Assembly (NCBI GenBank): GCA_020746875.1
Contig: JAGTJL010000002.1
Location: 3,844,001 to 3,908,000, forward strand
Origin: Rhexocercosporidium sp. MPI-PUGE-AT-0058
Taxonomy: Eukaryota > Ascomycota > Leotiomycetes > Helotiales
Reading direction: 5' to 3'
DNA length: 64,000 bases
Part shown: piece by piece, positions 1 through 10,090 of the stretch
How the letters are laid out: each line of letters begins with the position of its first letter
Position numbering within the stretch: the stretch's first letter is position 1
Translations under genes and position numbers: made by a program
Notes under the pieces: generated by a model
Databases searched by the model: none
Told to the model about the DNA's origin: nothing
What the model saw: the letters and a program-made list of their open reading frames with translations, nothing else

Positions 1-1750
1 AAAACCTCGTTTTCTTTAAATATAAAATTACGTTTAATTTACTCTTCGAGCCCTCGTAATATACTTTTAAGCGCTATAAGAATTTTAATATTTTTAACGC
101 TTTTTAAAAAAATAAAAAAATTATATAAATTATTTAAAGATTATAAGTACCCTAAAATAGACTCGGAGCGTATTTAATATTTATAAGTAAGCTATTTAGG
201 TCCGGATGCTTTAAGGAAATTAATAAGCACGGCGAGAAATATTAAAATTACTAAAATAATAAGAAAAATTAAGTGCGAGTAATATATTTTAATTTATATT
301 ATTTAAGTAATTTTTAAACGTTTACCGAAAAAGAAATCCTTTAAATTATTTTAAAAAATCACTTAAGATTTATTTAATTATTCGAAATATTAAAGTAATT
401 ACTTTTAGTTTCTTATACTTAAATACGAGTATAGCGGCTTACTTATTAATTATATATTATAAATAAAAGAGTATAATAAAATATTTTAATATATTAAGAG
501 CTTTAACGCTTAAGTTTAAAGGTAATTTAAACTTTTAATATATAAATTTAAATATAATTAAAAAAAAGCAATTCTTATAATTCGAAGATTTACGAGATAT
601 AAGAGATAAGCTAATAAGCTCGGAATTAACTTCGAGCTTTTATTAACGGCAACTCATAAGTTAAATAGCAAAGCCGAAAGAGTTAATTAAAAAGTAATTA
701 ATAAAAGTATTAAGATAAGATTATTAATTAATTTCTTAATAGATTTGAGTATTAAATATATATTCGCAGGGATTTATTTATATAATAGAAGCTTAAAGCG
801 AGTAAATAACTAGTTATTACTTATTAAAATTAACGACAAGTGATTTCGGAATTATTTTCGGTAATATAACTTAGCGCTTATTACAAGACTTATTATAGAT
901 TTTAAATTAAACTGAAATAAGATTTATATATATAATTATAAAGCGTATTTATTAATAATAAAAAAAGCTAAAGGATAAAATAAAAAAGCGTTTAAAATAA
1001 TTACGCGTACGAATATCGGATATTTTATAAGTTTCCACGCTTTTAATATTTATAAGATTTAAGTGCCATATCTCGACAGAATAATTATCACGCGTAATAT
1101 ACGCTTTAACGAAGATAGCTTCTATATTACCTTAAATAAAAAAGCAAAGATCACGATTTAAGGAGCTCGGTTTATTTATAATCTCATCGAGGAGGATAAG
1201 TTTATTATAAATTAAATTAAAATTATTAAGAATATTATTAAAGATATAATTATCGAAAAAAAATAATACAAATCTCTTAAGCGAAAACTTACTTTAATTA
1301 TATATTAAACGAATTTAAAAATCAATTAAAAGCTCCGAGAATTAGAACTCGAAGGTAAAAAAGTATATTAATAGCTTAAGTATAATAAATAGACTTTTAA
1401 CTCCGGAATATACTCTTACTTTAAAAGGCTATTTTAAATAAAATAAGGAATTAAGAGAAAGTACGTTAAATTAAAAATTTATTTTAAATATAAAATAAGA
1501 CTTAAAAGCATTCGACTTACGTAAGAGTATATAACTTACAAATCGAGATTCGAACGTATTATAAAATTAAGCGCGAAATCCGCCTCGATTATCACGCATC
1601 GAGATTTAAATACCGTCGAGACTTTATTTATAAAAAGAAACTTTAATAATAATTTTAATATTATATTCCTAAACTAAAGTATAAAATACTCGGACGACGA
1701 AAGCAAGATAAGCGAAAGTAATACGCTTTTAAATTATAGTAAAAGAAGCT
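1..1750 (+). pseudogene. RIP-mutated Copia retrotransposon relic (integrase C-terminal part)
   Basis: One plus-strand frame running from about 640 to 1145 reads as the C-terminal half of a Copia integrase. It contains the block NIYKI, a stop, then VP at 1045-1068, followed by an ITRN..FNED segment that in intact elements precedes the reverse transcriptase. The same segment occurs in the better-preserved Copia copy at 62.9-63.05 kb. Almost every Gln or Trp position is a TAA or TAG stop. CA and TG dinucleotides are nearly absent, which is the RIP signature. No reverse transcriptase motif could be recovered downstream, and the element is truncated by the window start. It is inert. Confidence 0.65.
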
Positions 1751-2730
1751 TAATTAAAATTAAATATACTTATTAATATAGGATTATATTAAGCCTCGGC
1801 TAAACTCGCTTAATAAATATAAGATTATATTAAGCATACCTTTCCATAAACTCAACTACCTTTGCATAAAGCTCCGGCTTCGCATAAAGCCTCGGCTTCC
1901 GTGCTTTGAACCTCGGAAGCTTTAAGCTTCCGGTAGAGGGTTATTCAGGGCTAAAACAGTGGCTTTCAGGAGCCTTAAGCTTTCGTGTTTTAAATCCCGG
2001 AAGCTCTGGTAATATAAAGCTAGTCTTAATACAAAGCTAGTTTCAATATAAAGCTAATAACCGATGCGAGAGCAAATAGCCGATGCGAGAGCAAATAGCC
2101 GATGCGAGAGCTAAATAGCTTGGCGCCTAAAAGTAGTTATATAGACCTAGTTTCCCCCAAAGTAATGGAATCATCATTCACACCAAATCTCTTTCTTTCA
2201 AATAAGACTTACTCGACTAAAGCATTTCCGTCTTTTGTTTTTTTAAGAACTTTTATTAATAAGTTAAGTAATCGAGGAGACTTATAGCTTTTTATAAGAC
2301 TGCGGTTATTTTCTCTTAAGCCCGCAAGAACTTATCACGCGCAGCTTTTTCGGCCTCGCGCGCTAAACGCTCTTCTACTTTTAGCTTATCTTTTACTTTT
2401 TTAAAAATATCTTAACTTTCGATTAAAGATATTTTAATATTATATTTCTTATTAACTTTAATATACCTCGAGTAACGACTCGACTAAGAGAATATTATAT
2501 ACGTCTTATTATTTCGAGTATAAAACGTATAAAGTATTATCTTAAAACCGTTTTTTTCAATTTTATAAAATAAAATAAAATATTTTCTTTTTCTTTTCAA
2601 AAGTGCCGTATTTTTTTCTTTAATATATACTTATTTAAGTATAATAAAAAGAAAAAATAGCCGTAAGACATATATAATATTTCCTTAAAGTTATTTAAAC
2701 GTAAAAGCTACGTTAAATTAAAAAGAGAAT
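1750..2730. repeat. AT-rich RIP-mutated repeat, unassigned
   Basis: This is a mixed stretch with degenerate short direct repeats, for example three copies of gatgcgagagc(a/t)aatagc(c/t) at about 2062-2120. A minus-strand segment at about 2420-2300 reads as a Lys/Glu/Ala-rich helix ending in a stop. No intact gene is present. A 61-codon open frame at 2102-2287 has no recognisable product and is probably chance. Confidence 0.4.
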
Positions 2731-3214
2731 AGTATTACAAACGCCTCGCGTCCCGTGACACTTAGCCCCGGGATAGTAAAGTACTTAAGACTATAAGCTT
2801 AAAAAAGTGAGGATTTTAAGAAAAAGATATTAAAAAAAATATTATTCTTAAAAGTATTACTTTAAAAAACTTTAATACTTAAGATTTTATAAGTTATATA
2901 TTATATAATTATTATTATTAATAATTAATTAAAAAGTAAATAAAGTCTTAAATTACGCGACCCCCTTACGTAACGACCGCTAAATCTAATAAACCGCTAG
3001 AAGTTTAACGGTTTTAGCGGTTTTAAAAGTATAAGGGGTTTTATATAAGACTGGCACGTCTATTATTAAATAAGAGCTTTATACTTAATTAAAAATAATA
3101 TCTTAATTATATTAATTATTATTTATTTTATTATACGTAATATACCTACTTCTCGATTATTAAGATTAATATAACCTACTATATTTACACCGCGTAAATA
3201 CACGGACCGTAACA
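2730..3214 (-). repeat. LTR-like repeat ends (two motifs)
   Basis: At 3214 down to 3194 the minus strand reads TGTTACGGTCCGTGTATTTA, a TG-starting LTR-like end. The same sequence, with TG changed to TA, lies on the plus strand at 12419-12439. At about 2736-2775 there is a second end-like motif (ttacaaacgcctcgcgtccc) that recurs near 11300 and near 26935. The partner LTRs and target duplications were not found, so these are repeat-family ends rather than a mapped element. Confidence 0.45.
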
Positions 3215-4934
3215 AATTCTTCTTTTTCTTTTTTTCTTTTTTTTCTTTTTTTTCTTTTTTCTGTTTTTAAATCTTTCGCTTATTTTTCTTTTTATTATAT
3301 TAATATTTTAATATTAATTTATATATTTTTAATATATATTTGCTATCTTTCCGTTAACTTATATACCGGCTGCTTTTCGGTTTTAACGTTTTTAAATCGG
3401 AATATATAACGTAATAATTGCTTATATATATCCGTATACGTCTTGACGGTAATAATATTTAATTAATTATGAAATAATATCTGGGTCTTCTTATTTACTT
3501 TCTTTTTATTAGTTTCAAATAATACTTTTAATTTTATTATTTTCCGAACGATATAATGTTATATATCTTGAATCAGTTAATTAAATGCTTTATATAATAC
3601 TTATAATTCCGGCTTATCTTTTTTAACAAGTACAATTAATTCCTGTAATTCCTTCTTATCGAAATAGCCTAAATAATCTACTTATCTTATTCGATATAAT
3701 TACGAATTAAACTCTTTAACTTCTTTCGGTTCAATAATCTGACGACGTTCTTTTTCTTTTACTTATTATATAACTTGTTTTAATTCCTTTTTAATAGCGT
3801 CTAAATCGATATCTTCTAATAGCATCGCTGAACCGGATTCCGACGCTTAAACTTCAAAATATTATACTTTTAGCTTATAAAAGGAAAAATATTAATAATA
3901 TATATTGCTTTTTTATAAAACTCGTACTTCTTTTCTTACTTTTAGCTTGCTTTTCTTTTGCAAGTTCTCTTATCCGTATTTATTTCGATAATAATTTTAA
4001 ATCTTTTATAATTAATACGTAATATAACGATATGACTTACTTCGGTCGTCTTTTAATTAATATTATATACTATTATCTCTTAGCTCTTATAATACGAGAA
4101 TAAGAGATTAATAAACTTAAGAGAAACGTATCGAATTCAACTCCGACTTATATAAGATTAAATTATTAATTTTATAGACCTCGTAAATAATTCAATCGCA
4201 GTCTTAAATATATTATAAGTATCGATATTACTAATTAATACGGCGTACCGGCATTCTGGATCGGAATATATTACTAATCGCTGCTTTAGAATATATACAA
4301 ATAAATCTATAATAAATAAATTAACGTGATTCTTATATTTAAATTTTAATACTTTTATTATCTACTTTACTGCTTTATACGTCTGGTTGTTCGACGCGTT
4401 TTATGATAATACTCGTAACTTATACGTATTTATAAAAATAAACGAACTCTCTTTTCGCTTTTATATTATTTTATGATTTTTATATTGATTTTTATAATTA
4501 AGGCAGGATTTTGCTTACTTAGCTTATATATTTGCTCTTCTTTATCAAAAATCCATCCGCTAGATAATAGCTTTAATAAATAACTTTACAGTAAGCTTTA
4601 AGTTAATATTTTAACGGGGATTAGTATCGCATATGTCGGGGCTAACTTATATTCGAATTTGAGCCGCATCCGAGCTTATTTGAACGTAATTCTAATAAAT
4701 TAACTTAATTAAATCAACTTGGCCCTCTCGGTAAATCCACGCTAATAGGTTGTATAAGAAAATAAAATAATTATACTGAAGTTGTTTTTCTAATAATAGT
4801 TAGATTAAATTTTTTTATTATAATATAAATAATCTATTATATAAGTTTATTAAAAAAATTTACTAATATAAGCATAAAATAATAATTTAGTATTTGCTAA
4901 TAATATATTCTGGAAAGCTAAAGTAAAATATAAT
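3215..4934 (-). repeat. RIP-mutated repeat with a degenerate minus-strand reading frame
   Basis: A pyrimidine-rich tract (3217-3270) is followed by AT-rich sequence. Read on the minus strand, about 3880-3330 gives a fairly continuous charged protein broken only at codons RIP would create. It includes a segment KTYTDIYKQLLRYIF and, later, YKLTER. It loosely resembles the region ahead of the helicase part in the large fungal RecQ-type repeat proteins, but I could not confirm that. No intact gene is present. Confidence 0.35.
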
Positions 4935-5026
4935 TAATCGTCAGCTAGCGGGGCGGGCTTCCTTAGCTCGCATTCGCTCTCAGTCAGAATAAGCGAATGC
5001 GGATCGGAAGCGAATGCGGATTTTCG
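4935..5026 (+). repeat. Left terminal inverted repeat of the pogo-like element
   Basis: Pairs with 7269-7360. The outer 12 bases and the inner 43 bases match exactly; the middle is diverged. It contains two copies of a 12-bp subterminal motif (agcgaatgcgga), a likely transposase-binding repeat by analogy with other elements. Confidence 0.85.
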
Positions 5027-5109
5027 TCCGCTATTACTTTTAAAGTCACTTTTAAAGGTAAATTAGTGTGAATTATAATTAAAGGTATATAAAGAGTGAT
5101 GAATTAAAT

Positions 5110-7200
5110 TAAATATCTTCCGAATCTTCATTGTTACTGACATCGTTAGATAAGACGCTGTCTTATCGATCAGAATCCGATTCTTTAGAATTAATATTAT
5201 TATTAATTTTACGTAAAGAATCGTCTAAATCTCTACTATTATCTGAATTAAAATTATTATTATTAATTCCGAGGTTTATAGAAAGTAAAGGAAGAGGTAA
5301 ATAATTTAATTAAAGCTTTTTATTATTTATAATATTAGTGATTATTTTTAAATTATCGTCTTTAAGTATTAGGGCTAAGGCCGGTAATTTAAGCTTTAGA
5401 ACGCTTCTCTTTCGCGGACGAGTAACTTGCCGTTTAAGAAGTTATTGAGATTATTAAATTTCCTTTGTATTAAGAATAAGAGTTAATAAAAGATTACTGT
5501 CCTTAATAATTATGCCGTTCGCAAGACGCTCCCGAAGTATTCTTTTTCGTATACGCTTAGCGGTACGGGAATCGACACCTTTCCGATATTTAATATCGCG
5601 CTTTTTTCTTTATAACTTATTGATATGACGTTGAGCTTTTAATGCTTCGGAACGTTCTTCTTTAACGTCTCTTTCGGCGATTAATTAATCGGCAATATTT
5701 ATTATTAAATTATTTTTATAATAAAACTATTTCTTGCCTTTCTTCTTGCTTTCTATCTCGTCCTTTCGTTGTTAAGATAAAATCCCGAGCTCTTTTATTT
5801 GTAATGCCGATTTAATTGCAATTTAACGTATGCTACGTAAAAACGATTCAAATTCTGGCCGAGATAGATTGCTTAATAAATCCGTAACTTTATTATGCTA
5901 TTGTTATATTAATTGCTTTATATATACGGCTTTCTTTAGCGTGCGAGGTAAACTAGGCTTTTTAGTCTTTTAAGTATTAACTTCCGGTGGAGTAAATGTC
6001 TTTAAATTCTTTAGATAGCGATTGTAATTAGTTAAGTATATGCCAGACTTCTTTTAAGCTTTCTTAATATTATATCGGCTGAAAGTTTGCTCCCGAATTG
6101 CCTTTAAATCACGTAAGAACGAGTATATAATATATTTTAAATCAAGCCGGGCAAGGGCGTTCTTAATAGCCAAGTCGTAGTAGTGTTTATACGGTTGAAA
6201 AATACCCACATTTAAAAGTTGTATATAATGCGTAAGGTATGGAATTAACGGGTAAGGCAAGATACGATTTCGATTTGCTAAGTTAATAAATTCCGGAGTT
6301 TTATGACTTTTATGATTATCCATAAGTATAAGTTTCTATGATTTGCCTAGCCTACAGTCGGAATTCCGAATGTAATACTCTAAGTATAACATAGCAATAT
6401 GATTATCAGTGAAGCCGTTCTCGCTTTCGTAGTATTAATCATTTCAATAATTGTTATAAATCGCCGGTTTTCGAGACTTATAGAATAATATTATAATTAA
6501 AAGTTAATTAATAAGTATATTTAATATAAAAATATAAATGAATATACCTTTTTAATATACTGTAGAACTAGTACTTCCGAGCCTTTCGGACATTTAATTC
6601 TAAACCCGGTTTTGTCGAAATTGATAATATCGCAAGGTTTGATTTTTATCTTCTTAAGAATACGTTTATAATTTTTAAATTATTTCTTGACTTCTTTTTT
6701 GTCTTATGCCGATATTCGTACTCTTGCAAGAGGTTTCGTTTTAATCTTGTGTAAGCTACTTTCTTTTTATTACCTTGTGAACTAGCTTTACGACGGATTT
6801 AATGTTACTTTATTGTATTGCCGCCGAATTGTATAGATAACTTTATATATTAACTGCGCAGATGGCTGGAGCTAGTGTGCGATTAATTGAAGTATAAATG
6901 CGTGTAGAGCGTCGACGTGGTACGGCTGTAGTATTTTGTTCTGTTCTTCACGCTTATTTCCAGTGCTTGGACGCTTGAGAGAGCTATTCAGCGTTGTAGG
7001 GCTGACTTTAAAGATCTTTGCCGCCGTGCTTTGTTTCTTTAAAGGGTGCTTTTAAAGTTATTCTTTTGCCTTACGTAAGCGCGTCTTTAAATCGTTTATA
7101 GCGTTAGAAGAGCTTGGCTCGGAAGTTCGCTGTCGCTTTGGAAGTTTAGGAGGCTTTAGCTCTTTAATTAAACGAATTCGCTTGCGTGCTATCGTGAAGT
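5110..7200 (-). pseudogene. Pogo-type DDE transposase pseudogene
   Basis: The best-preserved part is 6323-6054. It starts MDNHKSHKTPEFI, the DDE_1 signature around the second catalytic Asp (intact). It then reads PYLTHYIQLLNVGIFQPYKH, where the third catalytic Asp of the usual PLDVGVF block has become Asn (G-to-A, RIP-like). Upstream, 6420-6330 reads GFTDNHIAMLYLEYYI, matching the region before the catalytic loop in this family. A long charged tail follows downstream to about 5110. Numerous stops lie before and after. The family normally cuts and pastes DNA at TA sites; this copy cannot. Confidence 0.8.
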
Positions 7201-7268
7201 TAAGCAAAAATGTATTAAATAGTAATATAAGAGAGTCGCGAATTTAATAAGGAATGCGTATAAAATCG

Positions 7269-7360
7269 CGAAAATCCGCATTCGCTTCCGATCCGCATTC
7301 GCTTATTCTGACTAAGACTAGAAGGATGTAGGAAGCCCACCGTAGGCGAGCTGACGATTA
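7269..7360 (-). repeat. Right terminal inverted repeat of the pogo-like element
   Basis: Reverse complement of 4935-5026, with the same outer and inner blocks conserved. TG and CA dinucleotides survive here although the interior has lost them. Confidence 0.85.
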
Positions 7361-8150
7361 TATTAAAGTTAACAGAATATTTATTATTAAATATTTTATA
7401 AAATATTTATAAATATAATTTAAACGCTAAAATATTATAATTTTAAAAAGAATATATTTTAGCGTTTTTTACTCACCGAATCCGGTTAGATTAGCGTTAA
7501 TTTTATGTCTCGCTTATATTTCGTCGGGCACGTCCTAAAAACTAGTCTCGCTAAAGCTCTTACGCTATGAATATCTACGCTAAAAAAAATTATAATAAGA
7601 AAATCGTTCGTTTCGGGTAAATTATATGCGCACGCTAGCCGGCCCGAGCCTTAATCGGGCGTTATAAGAGCTATAATTTTTAATTATTATTATATTATTA
7701 ATATTATTAGTATATTATTAATATTATTATTACATTTATAAACCTTATTAATATATTAAATAAATAAAATAATAAAGCCCTACTTTTAAAAGTAAGGTTA
7801 TAATACGCTAGTCTATTTCGGCGCTTTCGGCGCTTTTTACGCCTTCGGCGCGCTTTTAATTTAATTATAATAAGAAACTGTTTCTAAAATTTTCGACATG
7901 CAACTTTAGCTTTAAAAGCGCCAGAATGGCGCCTCTAGCGCAGTTGGCGGACGTCCGCCTCTCGATTTTTTTGCAGATGAATAACAAAATATCTATTATT
8001 AAATTCAAAAAGTGTTTTTTATTAATAAATAATTATTAAGTAATATTATTTTATTTATTTATTTTTTATTAAATTTAAAATTATTATATCTTATAAAATT
8101 CATATTTTTAGATATAAGGCCCTAGTGTTTCTAAACTTAACCCTGTTTTT
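7361..8150. repeat. AT-rich RIP-type spacer
   Basis: AT-rich sequence with no readable gene. It includes a small GC cluster of repeated cggcgc(t/g)tt units at about 7820-7860. It ends abruptly near 8150, where normal base composition begins. Confidence 0.5.
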
Positions 8151-8932
8151 ACCCTTAGAATGGTGACATTGTTTTGTTCGGGTGGTGATTCGCTTCGCTT
8201 TGGTGCAGGAATGCGATACCAGCTAGTGGATCTATTGTCACTTGGCTGGATTTTTGAGTCTCTCCGAATTGATATTCAAATGGAATTCTACTGCTCTTAC
8301 ATAAGAATATTTCTAGTCTCCTTTCTCTATTGTTTTTGCGGAAGAACTCAGATATATATATGCCCCATCTCATTTCTCTCATAAGGAGATCCGGGGAATC
8401 GACGCACACGCCACTAATAAACATCACACCAGAGCCCCTCGGCTGAATTCGTAATATCGGACCACGATACACCCTGCAATCATCACCAAGCGTCGAATGA
8501 TGCAAAAATTATACGTCTGCCTGTGGCATGTGATTGTTTGTGACGTGTCAGAAGCATGGAAGATGGTGGTATGACTATGAGGTGACCATCAGGTTAGGAT
8601 ACATCACGTGCTTGAGGAGCGAATGGCAGATGATTGGATCGACTGCTCGAATACTTACCTCACTCCTTCTTTGGCTCTATCCTTAGTTGCCTAGTTAATG
8701 GACTAGTGACTAATGATGGCATGCATGCAAGCATACAAACAGATGACGAACGGGAGAGGCGGAATAGAATAGGTATATAGATCATGCTACTCCCCCTAAG
8801 ACTTCCGTTTTATTTTTCTCCAACTATTCGCTATAACTTCAATTGAAATCAAAGCTCACTTACTTGCACTTGCAGCTACTTGCCAAGTACTTTTCTTGAA
8901 CCAACAAGTAAACCGACAGAACAAGGAACATC
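8151..8932. other. Intergenic region and promoter of the first gene
   Basis: Base composition is normal and no convincing gene is present. Short open frames at 8155-8505 (minus) and 8160-8384 (plus) overlap each other and have no recognisable product. A TATA-like tatata lies at 8774-8779, about 155 bases before the start codon, and a CT-rich leader follows. Confidence 0.4.
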
Positions 8933-9942
8933 ATGTCTGAGCTTCTCTACCACGTTAAGCGCACTATTATCAGATACGATGAGGATCCATCAGGAGCGAC
9001 TCGTGATATTGATATCCTGGGTACTTTCACCGATCTCGTTGCAGCGAAGGCAGCTGCTAATGCTGGGCTCGCTGTAAGTCAACTTCCATGCACTTCCCTG
9101 CTTTTCTCTTTCTTTCCCTCCGTCTCCTCTTTCCCTAGTCCAGGATGCACAAACAGCCTTTTCATCCCCTCTCATCTCGTTCCTATGAACATCAGACTGA
9201 AATCATGCCCGACAGTCCGAAGGCTACCTCAAAACCGACTTCGACGTCTACGAACAGAAGAGTGAGACCACCACTGAGGAATGGAAGCGTGGCGACGGCG
9301 TGATGGTCTTCGCTAAAGCTCCCGCGGGTCAACAATTCGAGGTCGGATTGGATACTGAGGCGAATGCTGCGGGGTTCAAGGGAAATGAGCAGGGTGAGGT
9401 GGAGGGCTTTTTGCATTATGGTATGTCTAGCTTTCCTTCTTTCTTCCCTCTAGTATTTTGCGAGTCCTTTTTAGCTTGGCTCCCTGTTTACACCTCCTCC
9501 CGATCCTCTATCTGTGAATAAGGCTTGGTTTGGAGCTGGGGACGCAGAGAAAAGGAAACGGTGCTAACAATCTTATCCATTAGTCCTCCAAACAACAATA
9601 AACTACAACATCGACCGCACCGGCTCTTCTCAACTCACCCAAGTCGAAAGCACCTTTCCCACCCGCGCCTCTGCCTTCGCCGCCGCACTTACTACTCTCC
9701 TCGACGACGAAGTCACAAGAGAAAGTTTCGCTGAATACGACGTGAAAGAGGATTTTGTGGGAGAGTGGCCGTATGGGGAGGATTGCTTAGTGCATGCAGT
9801 AGGTCAGACGGGGGAGAATTTTGTAGTGAGGGTTAAGGCGCAGCCGAAAAGTCATAAGAGGCATTGTAAGAAGGGTGGGGTGAAGAAGTGTGATTGTAAG
9901 GCCGAGGAGTGTAAGCATGAGAAGTGTGGTTGTGCTGCTTGA
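8933..9942 (+). CDS. Unknown 234-aa protein with an internal duplication and a Cys-rich metallothionein-like tail
   Basis: I do not recognise the family. Three exons, 8933-9073, 9216-9420 and 9584-9942, join with donors gtaagt and gtatgt and acceptors gacag and attag. They total exactly 705 bases, giving 234 residues plus stop. The ATG sits in a good context (aacatcATGTC). The body appears to hold two diverged copies of one domain. Copy 1 is roughly residues 7-110 (RTIIRYDEDPSGATRDIDI ... VMVFAKAPAGQQFEVGL). Copy 2 is roughly 116-202 (TTINYNIDRTGSSQLTQVE ... LVHAVGQTGENFVVRV). Residues 203-234 form a Lys/His/Cys tail with Cys at 210, 218, 220, 225, 230 and 232, including CDC and CGC pairs, as in metallothionein-like clusters. 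No signal peptide or membrane segment is visible, so it is probably intracellular. Metal binding is an inference. The gene sits alone between two RIP blocks yet keeps an intact frame. Confidence 0.8.
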
Positions 9943-10090
9943 GTGACTGGGTTGATGGGTGGGTGGACGTTGAGTAGTGTGATGGTTTAGAGTTTGCGGG
10001 GATGGGAGGCGAAATCTGAAATTGGGAAAATGTAATTGTGTAACTTAAGTCCTTATACTATACATACAAAAGTTGTTTAAATAAAAAAGA
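9943..10090. other. 3' flank of the Cys-tail gene
   Basis: GT-rich trailer followed by AT-rich sequence. The RIP-type composition starts near 10090. Confidence 0.4.

Larger units (their letters stand above)
4935..7360 (-). mobile_element. Pogo/Fot-like DNA transposon with inverted terminal repeats, RIP-mutated
   Basis: The ends are inverted repeats of about 92 bp. The left begins taatcgtcagct at 4935, and the reverse complement of the right end at 7360 begins identically. The inner 43 bp of the two repeats (4982-5024 and 7270-7312) match without a mismatch. Each carries two direct copies of agcgaatgcgga. Terminal TA on both sides fits TA target-site duplication, as in the Tc1/mariner/pogo superfamily. 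The interior encodes a minus-strand transposase relic from about 7200 to 5110. The element is about 2.4 kb, a normal size for a Fot-type element. Codon-level RIP makes it non-autonomous. Confidence 0.85.

Noticed and set aside
2102..2287. 61-codon open frame in the first repeat block
   Set aside because: It lies in a repeat with RIP composition, has no conserved motif, and opens among tandem gatgcgagagc words.
8155..8505. 116-codon minus-strand frame upstream of the first gene
   Set aside because: Overlaps an opposite-strand frame of similar quality, with no recognisable product and no splice signals.
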